Positions 46,521 through 58,066 of a DNA stretch of 64,000 nt are shown piece after piece. The translations under genes were made by a program, and so were the position numbers. Within the stretch, counting starts at the first letter, position 1. The number at the start of each line of letters is the position of its first letter. The notes under the pieces were generated by a model. That model searched no databases. It was not told the origin of the DNA and saw only the letters and a list, made by a program, of their open reading frames with translations. Source of the stretch: JANXQG01 sp963824275 (GTDB taxonomy: Bacteria > Planctomycetota > Planctomycetia > Pirellulales > Thermoguttaceae); contig CAWGOT010000005.1 in assembly GCA_963824275.1 (NCBI GenBank), forward strand, positions 62,001-126,000, written 5' to 3'.

Positions 46521-46871
46521 ATGTGGTTTTGGACGATTTTGCTTCTTCTGGCCTCGAACGTGTTCATGACGTTCGCCTGGTATGGGCACCTGAAATTCAA
46601 GCAGACCGCTCTTTGGCTGACGATTCTGGTCAGTTGGTTGATCGCCTTCTTTGAATACTGTCTTCAGGTTCCCGCCAACCGGATTGGCTCGAACGCCGGG
46701 CTAAGCGGGGCGCAATTGAAGACGATTCAGGAAGTCATTACCTTGGCCGTCTTTTCCGGCTTTTCCGTTTTCTATCTGCGGGAGCCGCTAAAGTGGAATT
46801 ACCTGGCCGGCTTCGTGCTGATCCTCGCCGGCGCAGTGATGGTCTTTGCGCCGTGGCAGCAGGCGAGGTAA
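46521..46871 (+). CDS. DMT-superfamily membrane protein (DUF486)
   Basis: A 116-residue protein with four hydrophobic segments: WFWTILLLLASNVFMTFAWY, LWLTILVSWLIAFFEYCLQ, ITLAVFSGFSVFYL and YLAGFVLILAGAVMVFA. The text FAWYGHLKF, VPANRIGSNAGLSGAQLKTI and EPLKWNYLAGF is the signature of DUF486 proteins, short members of the drug/metabolite transporter clan that probably work as dimers. The substrate is unknown. Complete and unbroken. Confidence 0.88.
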   Translation: MWFWTILLLLASNVFMTFAWYGHLKFKQTALWLTILVSWLIAFFEYCLQVPANRIGSNAGLSGAQLKTIQEVITLAVFSGFSVFYLREPLKWNYLAGFVLILAGAVMVFAPWQQAR

Positions 46872-46886
46872 GAGCGTAATTCCGCT

Positions 46887-47210
46887 CTAAGGACTTGTGG
46901 TCTCCCTATCAATCCAGGCCAGGTAGCTCGCGCTGCCGGCGACCACCGGAACGGCCAGGATCTCCGGCACTTCGTAGGGGTGGATGCGGCGAATGGCTTG
47001 TTCGACCTGCTCGAACAACTCGCCGCGGGTCTTGATCCAGCATTGCCATTCTTCGCTGGTCTCGATCTTGCCCTGCCAGCGATAGGTGCTGGTGATCGGT
47101 CCCACGATCTGGGCGCAGGCCGCGAGGCGGGCCTCGACCAGTTCGCGGACGATCCGCTCAGCTTCCTCGCGCAGAGCAGTGGTGGTGATGACTTGGAGGT
47201 AGGTCGACAT
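46887..47210 (-). CDS. cutA: Divalent-ion tolerance protein CutA
   Basis: A 107-residue CutA trimer subunit. The family landmarks are present: VITTTALREEAERIVRELVE, RLAACAQIVGPITSTYRWQG (the conserved Cys and the YxW block), WQCWIKTRGELFEQVEQAIR and HPYEVPEILAVPV. Named for copper tolerance in E. coli, but its cellular role is not well settled. Start ATG 47210 (MSTYLQVIT). It is convergent with the DUF486 gene. Confidence 0.93.
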   Translation of the reverse strand: MSTYLQVITTTALREEAERIVRELVEARLAACAQIVGPITSTYRWQGKIETSEEWQCWIKTRGELFEQVEQAIRRIHPYEVPEILAVPVVAGSASYLAWIDRETTSP

Positions 47211-47749
47211 TGGACAATCCCTCAGGACGGAGACTGCCTTCGAAAGAAGTCACGCGCTCACCTGCAAGATCGATGCCACAATTGAGTAGCGTCATAGTAT
47301 ACCGGATACTGCCGTATCGTCAAGCGTTGCAACTCAAGCCCAAAGGCGTTCTCGCATACTTCTATGACTTTAATCGACGGTCCGGAATAAAAACCCGACC
47401 GGCGCTTGACTACTCACCACAGGGCTATTAGGATAACGGCATTCAGCATAGGCGGCCCCTGGCGGCCGCCCTCACCCAAAACTGAGGCAGCGCCGCAGCC
47501 AACACGTCGCCGGTTCGTGACCCGCGGGCGTCTTCCGACTGCTTCTGGTAACTCTTGAGCCGAGTGAAGCTTGCTTCCATTGGCGTTAGAGCGACCACTT
47601 CTGAAAAATCGGCTCTGATCGAAGGGCTGCTCCACGCCGCGCGGTGGAGAGATTCTCCGGCCTTGCCGTCCGTCTGGTGATCCTTCGCTCGGAATCCGTA
47701 AACGATCGAGTCCATTTCCGCCAGTTTCCTCGAACTCAACAGGTCCACC
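47211..47749. other. Long intergenic stretch without recognised gene
   Basis: The 539 bases between cutA and the autotransporter-like gene (divergent) have no frame with family features. A minus-strand frame (47443 to 48273) covers part of it but is the shadow of the autotransporter gene. The part 47430-47640 has locally coding-like composition and could be a decayed gene or insertion remnant; I cannot name one. Confidence 0.45.
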
Positions 47750-50700
47750 ATGAAACTCCGCTCAATCCCCTCGCTGTCGATCGCCGCCGTCCTTTTCATT
47801 ACCGGCCTGACCGCCGTTCCGTCGGCCGTAGCGCAGCAGACCGACACTTGGCAAGGCAACAGCGATAACACCTGGGCCACCGGCCCCAACTGGGTCGGCG
47901 GGAACTCGCCGCCGCTCAGCGGCGACGCTCTCGTCTTTGGCGCCGCCGGCGCCAGCGGCGTGGACTTGAACAATAATCTGACCAGCCTCGCCTTCAGCGT
48001 CAGCGGCATCACCTTCAATCCGGGTGCGGCGGCCTTCGTGATTGGCAACGGCAGTACCAATCCGAACGTGGGTAACGCCTTCGCCCTCACCGGCAGCGTG
48101 ACCAACAACAGTATGAGCCTGGAGACCATCAATAACCCGTTCACCCTGACCGGGACCCAGACGTTTTCCACTACGACCGGAGCTGGTAACATCATTCTTG
48201 GCGGGTCGATCACCGGCAGCGGCGGACTAGTGCAGGCCGGCCCCGGCACCCTCGTGCTCAACGGCTCCAACAACTACACGGGCGCGACCGTCGTCAAAAG
48301 CGGTCTCCTGGAGATCGGCACTCTCGGTTCGCTCTACGGCGGGAACTCCGCAAGCTGGGCAAGCAACATCAGCGTTGCCAGCGGCGGCACGCTGGCGGTC
48401 ACCATCGGCGGGCCGAGCGATTTCAGCGCCAACGGCGGCGCGCAGGCCGCCGCGCTGCTCGCCAGTACGTTCCAAGTCGGCTCCTACTTCGGCTTCGACA
48501 CCACGAACTCGGTGACCTCGGTCTTGCGCAAGGGGTGACTGCCTCGTCTTCTCTCTTCCAAGACGGGGCCTATCTCAGCGCACCGATCACTGTGCAAAAT
48601 ACCTTCGGCATTTCCAAGCTCGGCACGGGGACCTTGGTCCTGCTGGCCTCCAACGGCAACACCTACACCGGCGGCACCTCGGTGGCCAATGGCGAACTCG
48701 TGATGCAGGGCACAGGTGGGGCGGGTGCGGTGAGCGTGACGAACTCCATTCCGCAGGGCACGACCGTGCTCTCGGTCCAGAATAGCGAGGCCTTGGGCGA
48801 TCGAACGTTGACGAAGTCGTTCAACCCGATCAGCTTGAACGCCACGGGCGGCAGTCTCTCGGCTTCGATCCTCGAGATTGGGGCCAAGCAGGGCACCAAC
48901 ACTGTCACTGGCAATACGTGGGACTTCGCCTACGGAGTGGTTGCGGCCGGTGCGACGCCCGGCAACGGCCAGATCAGCCTCAGCCCGAGTGCCTCGGGGG
49001 GCAACAACAGCGGCGTCGGCTTTGCCGCATTCAACGCCGGTTCGCTTTCCACGCCGCGGATCGTGGGTCTGCTGGCGGTGGTCAATGGCACGACCGTGAC
49101 CACGGCGACCTTGCAGACACTGCAGGAGGGGACCTATTTCGCCGCCGGGAACCACCTCACGCTGGGCTCTCCCACCGCCAACAACACGCTGGACCTGCTG
49201 AATCCGGTCGACCTGAATGCCGCGTCCGGGGCGGCCGGCGCTGAGCAGTTCGTCTCGATCCGCGGGGTGAGCATTGTGCCGGAGGGCGAGTATGCGGGCG
49301 CGATCATCAATTCCAACACGGCGGGCAGGGGGGCATCCTCGTCAATTTCAGCGGGAACGGCGGCTTGATCTTCGCCAGTCCGACTTCGTCGTACGTGGCC
49401 CAGACCCTGCAGGTCAACGGGGGCGGGGTGTTTGTGGGCACGGGCGACCCGGCGGCTGCGGGCCAGACGGGGCCCTTCGGTTCCGGGGCGGCGGCCCTGC
49501 AGATCGGCACCAGCGCGACCAGCGGCGGGGCCAACCTGGGCTTCATGACCTACGGAGCGAATGCGGGCGTCGGCCCTGCCCCGACGATCATCACCAATCG
49601 GAGCCTGGTGGTCGGCGGCAACGGCGCGCCGTCGACGGGCGTGGTCCTGGGCGGATTCACCGATGACTACACGGCCATCAACGGCAGCATCACTTTGAAC
49701 GGCTCGGCGACCTTCACGGCCAATGGGCCAGCGGCCGGCGGCCGGGTCGACTTCAATGGCACGATCAGCGGCAGCGGGGCGGTGGTGGTGGGCAACGGTT
49801 CGTCGACCTACGTGGAAGGCGATTCCAACGCCAATGGGATCAAGGGCATCCAGTTGACCAACAACGGGACGGTGGTCTTCGCCGGGGCGAACGGCTACAC
49901 GGGTCCCACGACCATCAACAACGGCGAGTTGTACGTCAACGGGTCGTTGAATGCGGCGAGCGCGGTTTCGGTGCTGTCGGGTGCGACGCTGGGGGGCAAG
50001 GGCACGGTCAACGGCGCGGTGACGGTCCAGGCGGGCGGCATGCTGGAAGGGGGTCAATTCGGCGCCGGCACGCTGACGCTTGGCGGCGACCTGAGCTTTA
50101 CGGGGAGTGGATCCGCGATCAACTTTGGAGGGCTGGCTGCTTTTGGCGGTTCGGGGCTGGCAATCAACGGCAGCCTGAGCATTGCCAGCCCCGTGACGAT
50201 CAACGTCACGGGCGCGATCCCGGGCACGAAATATTATCCGCTGATCCGTTCCAGCAGCTTGAATGGATCGTCAACGAGTTCCTTTGTGGTTGGATCGCTT
50301 CCGGCCCGCGCCGCGGCTCATCTGGCCGTCAGCGGCGGCGACTTGTTCCTGGACGTGACCGCGCTGTATTCGGTGGCCTGGACGGGCAACAACGGCAGCG
50401 ATTGGAACGGGGCAGGCAACTTCATCCAGATGGGAGGCGTCGATCCGTTCAGCCAATTTCAGCCTGGTGACGCGGTTGTCTTCAGCAACACGGCTACGAA
50501 TACGAGCGTGACGTTGAACACGGGGAACGTGTCGCCCAGCAGCGTGACGTTCACCAACACGACCGCGACCTATACGCTCTCGGGCGCCAATGGCATCAGC
50601 GGCGTGACGGGGTTGAGTGTCACGGGTGGAGGGCTGGTGATCTTGACGAACACGAATACCTACACGGGTCCCACGTCGATCTTGACGGCGGGCACGCTGC

Positions 50701-53545
50701 AGCTTGGCAACGGCACGACGGGCCAGGACGGCGCGATCTATTACACCAGCCGGATCGCCAACAGCGGGGCGCTGGTCTACGACCTGGCGGTGCGCAGACC
50801 TACGGCGGGGTGATCAGCGGCGGCGGCTCCCTGACGAAGACGGGTGGCGGGACGCTGGTCTTGACGAATGCGGACGCCGCGTCCGCGACGACGATCAGCG
50901 GCGGGACGCTGCAGCTCGGTCTGGGCAGTTATGGCAACGACGGCACGCTGAGCGGACCGATCGTGGACAATGGCACGCTGGTGGCGAGCTTTTTTGGCAC
51001 GCAGACCTTGAGCGGGCTAATCAGCGGCACGGGCAAGCTGACCAAGACCGGCATTGGCACCTTGACCCTCAGTGGATCGAACTTCTATAGCGGCCCCACC
51101 ACGGTGAGTGCGGGTATCCTCACGGCGGGCGCGGCAAATGCCTTGCCGCCCTCTTCCGCCGTGGTGGTCAGCGGCGGCACGCTCGACGCTACGGGCTTCC
51201 CCGAGAATGTCGGCGCGCTGACGGTGGGCAGCTTGGGATCGCTGAATTTGACAGTTGGCAGCGTCCTGAGCAGCAGCAGCGGCGCCACTCTGAACGGCAC
51301 ACTCAACCTTTTTGACGCCGGAAGCGGGAGCACGGAGTTGATGAGCTACCTGAGCCACACCGGAATTTTCGCCACCGTCAACGGCGTGCCGCCGGGCGAG
51401 TCGCTCGATTACACGAGTACCGCGCTGTACCTGATCGCCGGACCAGGAAACAACTCGGTCTTGGGTGCCTCGACGAGCTCTATTTCACTGGGCCGCGTGA
51501 TGCTCAACTATGTTCCGACGGCAACGGTTACCATCGGCCTCACCGGTGGCACGTCGGCGACTGGTTTCAGCGCTTCGGCCAGCGGCGGGGCTTCGGCATT
51601 GGCCCTAGGCAATGGTCCGGGGGCCGTCACGCCTTCGGCATCGGGAACTGTTACCATCGGCCTAACCAACGCCACGGGTTCGTATAGCGGCTCGGTCCAA
51701 GTCCAGAACAGCGGTGACGACGGTTCGGGCAACGGCCCCAGCAGCGCCGCGCGGGCCAGGGCAACGCCCAGCCCCCACTCTCCATCAGCGTATCCGGTAC
51801 GGTTGTTGACAACCGGGTGGTGACCTCGACCTCGGCCAGCTTCGGCGTCGTGCATGTCGGATCCTTGCTGAGTCAGGGCATCACGCTCTCGACCAACGGC
51901 AGCGATAGCCAATACACGCGAGTGACCGTGGCCAACGGAAGCAACGGATTCCTTACGGTTAGCGGCGGCAGCAACCCCACGTTCAACGGCCCCGCAGTGA
52001 CCGACAACCGCACGCTCTCCGGTATCGCTGGCACGGCGGGCGCTGAACGGCACGATCACCCTGACAACCATCGGAGAGGGCCTCGCCGGCGAGTCGCCGA
52101 TCAATGTGCAAGTGCCCTATAGTGTCGAGGTCTTCTCCGGCAGCGGCGTCTGGAATGGCAGCAGCGGCGCTTGGGGTGGCGGCGGCAGTACCAACTGGAC
52201 CGACGCCAACGGTTCGGGCATCCAGGCCGCACCGGGCACGTTCGCCGGCTTCGCGAACACCGATTCGGCCATCTTCAGCGGTTCGGGCGCCGTCACCGCG
52301 ATCGACCTGACCGGCGTGATTCCCAGCCTCAAAGCGCTGGGCTTCAGCAATTCCAGCTACACGCTCAGCAATGGCAGCTTGACGCTCAACGGCAGCAGCG
52401 GCACCGCCACCGTGACGGTCAGCAGCGGGACGCAGACGATCAACACGCCGATCACGCTTGCCAGCAACGCCAACTTCGCAGTGAACGGCGGGGCCTTGCT
52501 CCTGAACTCCACGATCAGCGGCTCGGGTGGATTGATCACGAGCGGCTCCGGCACTGTGACGCTGCCGGGCGCCGACACGCTGAGCTCGACGGGTCCGATT
52601 TCCGTACTCCAGGGCACATTGGCCGCTCCGCTGGGCATTCCGCATGCCGGCGGAGGCATCACCGTGGCGGTCGGCGCGACCTTGCAGGCCGCCGGACAGA
52701 TCAAAAGGGCCGTCACGGGGGCCGGAACCGTCACCGCAACGGACGAACTGGTCATCGGCGACGCTACGCAAACCGGCCAGTTCAACCAGGGCGGTCCTGC
52801 CGGCGTCGGCGGCACGCTGAACGCGGGCGGCAATGCGGTCGTCATCCTCTCCGCCGACACGGCCATCCTCGGCAGCCAGACGAACCTCGGTGAGGGCGGC
52901 AGCCTGACGGCCTTGAACGGCGCGCAGCTCGGCAACCCGACCTCGGTCGACGCCACCAAGGTCCTGACGGCCACGGGCAACGCCACGATCAACGCCAACT
53001 TCGTCAACAACGGCGTCGTCAACGGGCCGACTGGCGGCGGCCAGGAACTGACGTTCACGCAGGCCGTCCAAGGGGCCGGCAGCACGACGGGCAATGTCGA
53101 GTACGCCGCCAGCTACAGAGTTGGAAACAGCCCTGACGCCGTTTCGGTCCAGAACGTGCTCCTCGATCCCACCAGCACTCTCATCATGGAGTTGGACGGG
53201 ACAACGCCGGGGAGCGGGTACGACCAGTTGGATGTTACAGGGCTGGCCACGCTCAACGGCACGCTGGAACTGACGTACCTTGACGGCTTTTCGCCCTCGG
53301 AAGGCGAGAGCTTCGATCTCTTCAACGGCAAGACGAGCGGCAGTTTCGTCCAGATCAGTTTGCCGACCTTGAGCAACGGCCTGAGTTGGGACACGAGCAG
53401 CCTTTACGCCAACGGCACGGTCAGCGTCGTGCCGGAGCCCTCGGGGTTTGCGTTGCTCGCCGTTGCCGCTGTTGCCGTGATGGTCGGAATTGCATCGCGA
53501 GGGAGAAAGTCCAGCCACCCGCGTAGGTCAGGCTTTCCAGCCTGA
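47750..53545 (+). CDS. Autotransporter-like beta-repeat protein with PEP-CTERM anchor, several frame breaks
   Basis: About 1930 residues when read across five shifts (near 48537, 49335, 50800, 51765 and 52050). Signal peptide: AAVLFITGLTAVPSAVA after ATG 47750. The body is a long series of Gly/Ser/Thr/Asn-rich beta-helix repeats of the autotransporter-associated type (for example GTLVLNGSNNYTGATVVKSG, GTGTLVLLASNGNTYTGGTS, GGGLVILTNTNTYTGPTSIL, KTGIGTLTLSGSNFYSGPTT). The end is a PEP-CTERM sorting signal: VVPEPSG, a hydrophobic stretch (FALLAVAAVAVMVGIA) and RGRK. It would be exported and processed by an exosortase, probably into the outer envelope or matrix. No autotransporter barrel is present. 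The stop lies in the next repeat. Confidence 0.82.
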
Positions 53546-53602
53546 CTTTGCCCGGTTACTGTCAGGCTCGGGCACCATGTACTCATGGTCGGCCTGACCT
53601 AC
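53523..53602. repeat. Palindromic GTAGGTCAGGCTTTCCAGCC element
   Basis: GTAGGTCAGG (53523-53532) pairs with GGCCTGACCTAC (53591-53602), and an internal pair GTCAGGCT/AGCCTGAC is also present. The stop codon of the PEP-CTERM protein falls inside, so the last residues (RRSGFPA) are encoded by the repeat. Confidence 0.75.
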
Positions 53603-53639
53603 GGCGGATTTGACATCTTGGCGGGTGCTGAGAGACCAC

Positions 53640-55196
53640 TCAATCGACGTATCCGAGTCTCCTTGCCATCGCGAAGTCTGCCTTCGCCTTGATCTTTTCG
53701 CCGATCCTGCGAAAGGCCTTGGCACGGTAGTAGTATGGCTCCGCGGCGTCCGGCAGGAGCCGGATGACCTCGCTAAGGTCGGCGATTGCTCTGCGGAAAT
53801 CGCCCTTTGAGCCGCAGACCACGCCCCGATTGAAATAGGGATCGGGATCGTTCGGGTCGAGGCGGATCGCGGCGTTGAAGTCGGCCAGGGCCTTGTCGGA
53901 ATCGCCCTTCTTTTCGTAGGCCGCGCCGCGTTGGTTATACGCCGCGGCCAATTTCGGCTCGAGGCGGACGGCGGCGCTGAAGTCGGCAATGGCCTGGTCG
54001 TATTCCCGCCGCAGAAGGTACGTGCGGCCCCGATTGCAATACGTCCCGACCTTCGGGGCGAGGCGGATCGACTCACTGAGGTCGATGAGTGCCTTGTCGA
54101 GATCTCCCCGCTTCATGTAGCAGACGCCCCGCAGACCATGGCCGTCGGCTTCTTGCGGATCGAGCCGGATGGCCTCGGCGGCCGCGGCGAGGGCATTTTC
54201 ATAATCGCCCTTGTCCACGTAGCGGATGGCCCATTCGATATGCGACTGGGCGCAAGTCAGGTCGAGCACGCTGCCCTTGATGAGGTCGGCAATGGTCGCG
54301 TCGCTGCAGGGCTCTTTGCGATCGGCGGCCTTGGCGCGGAGAAAGGCATCGGCGGCGTTCGGATCGAGGCGCAAGGCCTCGGTCCAGTCCGCAGTCGCCT
54401 TTTGCAGGTCGCCCATTTGGTGATAGACCACTCCCCGATCATGGTACATTCCGGCCGTTTGCGGCGCGAGTCGTACGGCCTCCGTGAGGTCCGCAAGCGC
54501 CTTGCCGTGCTCGCCCTTGACGCAATAAACGCGGCCGCGGCTGCGATAAGCATCCGCGTTTTGAGGGTCGAGCCGGATGGCCTGGCTGTAGTCGGCAACC
54601 GCCCTGTCGAGCTTGCCCTGCTGCTCGTAGCCGTAGCCGCGGCTGAAATAGGCCGTGGCGTGTTTCGGATTGCGGCGGAGGGCCTCGTTGAAGTCGGCAA
54701 GCGCCTTCAGCAGATCGCCCTTTTTCCCGTGGCTCAGGCCGCGATTGACATAGGCATCGACGTGCTGCGGATCGAGGCGGAGCGCCTCGTTGTAGTCGCA
54801 GATCGCACTGTCGAATTGACCGCGCTCGGTCCTGATGCCCGCTCGGCAGCAGTAGGCGTCCGAGGAGTGCGGATCGAGGCGGATGGCCTCGCCGTAGTCG
54901 GCGACGGCCGCGTCGAACTCGCCTTTCCGCTCGTGGAGTTGACCGCGGCTGTAGTACGCCCCGGCGAAATCCGGCTCGAGGCGGATGGCCTCGTTGCAAT
55001 CCGCAATGCCCTTGTCGTACTCGTGCTGGTGTCCATAGGCCAGCCCGCGTTGGCGGAACGCCTCGGCACATTCCGGATCGAGGCGGACGGCCTCGGAATA
55101 GCTGTCGATGGCAGCCTGATAATCGCCGTCGATGCAGGCCGCGTCGCCCTGCCGGCATGCGGTATCGACGACCAACGCATGTAGTTTCATTTGCAT
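53640..55196 (-). CDS. TPR-repeat protein
   Basis: A 518-residue protein made almost entirely of about 14 tetratricopeptide repeats of 34 residues (pattern A-x-x-x-R-G-x-x-Y-x-x-x-G-x-x-D-x-A-I-x-D-x-x-E-A-I-R-L-D-P, for example AYYSRGQLHERKGEFDAAVA). No signal peptide or enzyme domain is present, so it is probably a cytosolic scaffold. Start ATG 55196 (MQMKLHALVVDTACR); upstream in-frame codons (MPGNKGYPSG) have no family support. It follows the LRR-TPR gene on the same strand after 69 bases and is likely cotranscribed. Confidence 0.85.
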   Translation of the reverse strand: MQMKLHALVVDTACRQGDAACIDGDYQAAIDSYSEAVRLDPECAEAFRQRGLAYGHQHEYDKGIADCNEAIRLEPDFAGAYYSRGQLHERKGEFDAAVADYGEAIRLDPHSSDAYCCRAGIRTERGQFDSAICDYNEALRLDPQHVDAYVNRGLSHGKKGDLLKALADFNEALRRNPKHATAYFSRGYGYEQQGKLDRAVADYSQAIRLDPQNADAYRSRGRVYCVKGEHGKALADLTEAVRLAPQTAGMYHDRGVVYHQMGDLQKATADWTEALRLDPNAADAFLRAKAADRKEPCSDATIADLIKGSVLDLTCAQSHIEWAIRYVDKGDYENALAAAAEAIRLDPQEADGHGLRGVCYMKRGDLDKALIDLSESIRLAPKVGTYCNRGRTYLLRREYDQAIADFSAAVRLEPKLAAAYNQRGAAYEKKGDSDKALADFNAAIRLDPNDPDPYFNRGVVCGSKGDFRRAIADLSEVIRLLPDAAEPYYYRAKAFRRIGEKIKAKADFAMARRLGYVD

Positions 55197-55265
55197 TTGT
55201 CCAAGCTCGTGATGGTTAACGCCCCAGATTGATCCGCTAGGATAACCCTTATTTCCCGGCAATGG

Positions 55266-57322
55266 CTACGGCGACTTTGACTCCAGCCGGTAGGGTTTGC
55301 CTTGCTGGTAGAGTTCCAGGCGGGAGCGGTACACCTTTCCCTCCTCCTTGTCGGCCGCCAGGTCGATGGCCTTGGCCTGCCACTGGCGGGCCTTGTCGAA
55401 GTCACCGTTCTCGGCATACGCCGCGGCCAGCGTGTCCAGGCACATGGCATTTTTCCCATCGGTCAGTTGGCAGGCCTTGGTTCCGTTCTCGATGGCGTTT
55501 TTTCCGTCGCGGAAGCGCTCGTCGGGACATGTTGCCTGCAGCCACGCCAGGGCGTTTAAGGCCGCCGCGTTCTTGGGATCGAGCTTAACGGCCTGATGGA
55601 AGTCGGCGAGGGCCTTGTCGTATTCCCCTCGCGCAATCCACAACTCCGCGCGCCCTCGGTAGCCTAACGCGTAATCGGGGTTGAGTTTCAAGGTGTGATT
55701 GAAGTCGGCGAGGGCCTGGTCGTAGTTCTTCTTGCCCTGCCAGGCAATGCCTCGATTGAGATAGGCCGCGTACACGTTGGCATCCAGCTTAATGGCCTGG
55801 TCGCAGTCCGCGATCGACTTGTCGAACTCCTTCTTCAAATTCCAGATGCGGCTGCGATCGATGTACAGACCGGGAAGATCGGGTTTCAGCCGGATGGCCT
55901 GGTCAACGTCGGCAAGGGCCTTTTCAAGGTCCTTCTTTTGCAGCCACACCTGGCCCCGGTTGCCGTAGGCAACCACAAACTGGGGATCGAGCGTGAGGGC
56001 CTGATTGAGGTCGGCCAGGGCCTGGTCCGTTTCTCCTTTGTGGAGGTAAATCACGCCGCGAAGGTTATAGGCGATGACAAATTGCGGATTGAGCTTGATG
56101 GCCTGGCTGCTGTCGGCCAGGCCCTGCTCGAGGTTTCCCTTATGGGTCCAGGCCACGCCGCGATTGTTGTAGGCGTCGGCGAGCTGCGGATCGAGCTTGA
56201 TGGCCTGGTCGCAATCGGCGATGCCCTTGTCGTATTCCTTTTTTACGTCGATCCAGAGTCTCGATCGATCGACATAGGCCAAAGTGTTGCTAGGGTCCAG
56301 CCGCAGACTTTGGCTGACGTCGGCAAGTGCCTTGTCGTAGTCCTTCTTTCCGAACCAGGCGCGGCCGCGATGGAAGTAGGCGGCGGCGTAGTCGGGATCG
56401 AACTTCAAGGCCTCGTTGAACTCGGCAAGCGCCGCGTCGTAGTTCTTGGCGTAGGCGAGGCTTTGGCCTTGAACGTCATGGGCCTGCGCCCGCTGATCTT
56501 GATTCCGGGCAGGGCCTGCCGAAGTTCCACCGCGCCGTCACCCGTGATCCGGGTCGATTCGCGCTCCAGCGTACGGAGTCGGGCCAGCCCTTTGAGATGC
56601 TTGATGCCCTCGTTGCTGACAAGGGTATTGCTGACGTCGAGGTCTTCCAGATCGGTCATCCCGCGGAGGTGCTCTAAACCCTGGTCCGTGATCGCGGTAT
56701 TCCGCAGGCGCAGGCGGCGGAGTCGGGTCAGCCCTTTGAAGTACTCCAGCGTGAAGTCCGTAATCTGCCTGCCGTACAAGCTCAACTTCCGTAGTCGGCG
56801 GAGTTCTCCGATCGATTCGAGCGCCGCCTCGTCCGCCCTGGGCAATTCCACGGAGGCGATGTTCCGGAAGAAGTCAGGGCCGCACGTCGCTTGCAGCCAG
56901 GGCAGTCCGGGCGGCGTTGCCTCGTCGATTTCATTGCCGTTCTCGTCGACTTGATAGTCGTACAGGACTCGTCCTCCCGCCCGCTCGATGACCGCGACGG
57001 TTTCGCGCTGGTTTCTCGCCTTCTGCCACTTGCCCGGCAGCCAGATGCAGGCAAAGGCGACCGCCAGGACCACGAGCGCGGACGGATTGAACGGGATTCG
57101 CAAGCGGCAAGACGCGGCGACAGCGGCCCGCAGCACGAGCGACACGAAAGCCGCTTCGCAGGCCACGGTGAGGATCAGCACGGTCCACTGCTGCTGCTGA
57201 CTGGGCGAAGACCACAAGATACGGTCGTGAAGGAAGAGAAAGCCCTCCATGGCGAGCAAGATCGCCATCAAACAGTCGAAGGTGCCGCGATACCAGCGGC
57301 GGATTGCGGTTGATTCGGCCAT
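55266..57322 (-). CDS. Membrane LRR protein fused to TPR domain, frame broken near 56470
   Basis: About 685 residues. Start ATG 57322 with GGAGGA seven bases upstream. Hydrophobic segments (FDCLMAILLAMEGFLFLHD, WTVLILTVACEAAFVSLVLR, ALVVLAVAFACIWLPG) lead to a juxtamembrane module GGRVLYDYQVDENGNEID and PGLPWLQATCGPDFFRNI like that of the LRR gene at 24722. Five or six LRRs follow (GLEHLRGMTDLEDLDVSNT and so on). A one-base shift near 56470 changes the frame from GRRPMTFKAKAS to VQGQSLAYAKNYDAALAEFN, the first of about nine TPRs that run to the stop. Because that TPR helix begins before any new start codon, the two parts read as one protein. Confidence 0.72.
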
Positions 57323-57480
57323 CGTCTCCTCCGCACCGGGGGCCTTTTCGAGCGATGAGCGCCAGTATAGCCGCCGCGTCCTGGAAAGACAACCTGGCGA
57401 GTGGCCAAAGTAGCAGGCACACCCCGTGTGCCCTCCGCTTCTTGCGCAGGGCAGGTATATTCTCCGCGCGGCCAAGAACG

Positions 57481-57544
57481 ATACTAACCCGAAGCGCAAG
57501 CGAGGGCCGCAACTTGTTCCCTCGCTTGCGCTTCGGGTTAGTAT
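57481..57544. repeat. Palindrome, ATACTAACCCGAAGCGCAAG family
   Basis: Arms 57481-57506 and 57519-57544 are perfect inverted complements (26 bases each) around a 12-base loop. Same family as 40301-40362 and 58915-58978. Confidence 0.93.
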
Positions 57545-57660
57545 GAAACGGCTCATTTCTGCCCTCGCGAACTCTAAGTTCCGCTCCACGTCGGCGGAAG
57601 ATCGACCGATCGGCGACGATTATACGCATAATATTATGATTCTATGTACAGGCATTTTCT

Positions 57661-57780
57661 CCAGGAGAACGGCAAAGTCCGGGGTCCGGTCCATTTTTCG
57701 GCGGGAACGAATGAAATTCACGATCCTCGCCCGACAACATGGACCTGACCCCTTCGCGTTGGACTTTGCAGTTCTCCTGG
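57661..57780. mobile_element. MITE-like palindromic element, copy 2
   Basis: A 120-base element with perfect 10-base inverted ends (CCAGGAGAAC / GTTCTCCTGG) and a second nested inverted pair (GCAAAGTCC / GGACTTTGC). It is about 90 per cent like the copy at 22907-23029 by eye. Fully intergenic. A duplicated target site was not seen. Confidence 0.82.
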
Positions 57781-58066
57781 TATTTTCTCCAAGGTTCTTG
57801 CAAGGGTTACACGTTCTGCTAGAATGAGGGCTTGTGCTGTGAAAGCAGCATGCTGTAATGCACGGTTTCTTGCGGTCTTTGAACCCTGGCCCCATAGCAG
57901 GCAGCGTTTCCGTATCCTAAGCCCTGGCGCGTAGCGACTCGCAAGAGTTTCGCGCTGCGCCTTTCTTGGCTGGGTACGTTTCCATAAGGTTCTGTCCCTG
58001 GCGAGGGTTGCGCGCAGCCTGAGTCATGGTTTCCAAAGATGGATCGCGTTCTTAAGGAGAGAATCG

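Larger units (their letters stand above)
57323..58066. other. Long repeat-rich intergenic stretch
   Basis: 744 bases between divergent genes. It holds the palindrome at 57481-57544 and the MITE-like element at 57661-57780. From 57790 to 58050 there is no repeat and no frame with features. The start region of the PEP-CTERM gene has AAGGAGAG at 58052-58059. Nothing else is recognised. Confidence 0.6.

Noticed and set aside
47443..48273. 276-codon minus-strand gene before the autotransporter
   Set aside because: Most of it is antisense to the signal and first repeats of the PEP-CTERM protein; the remaining part has no family features.
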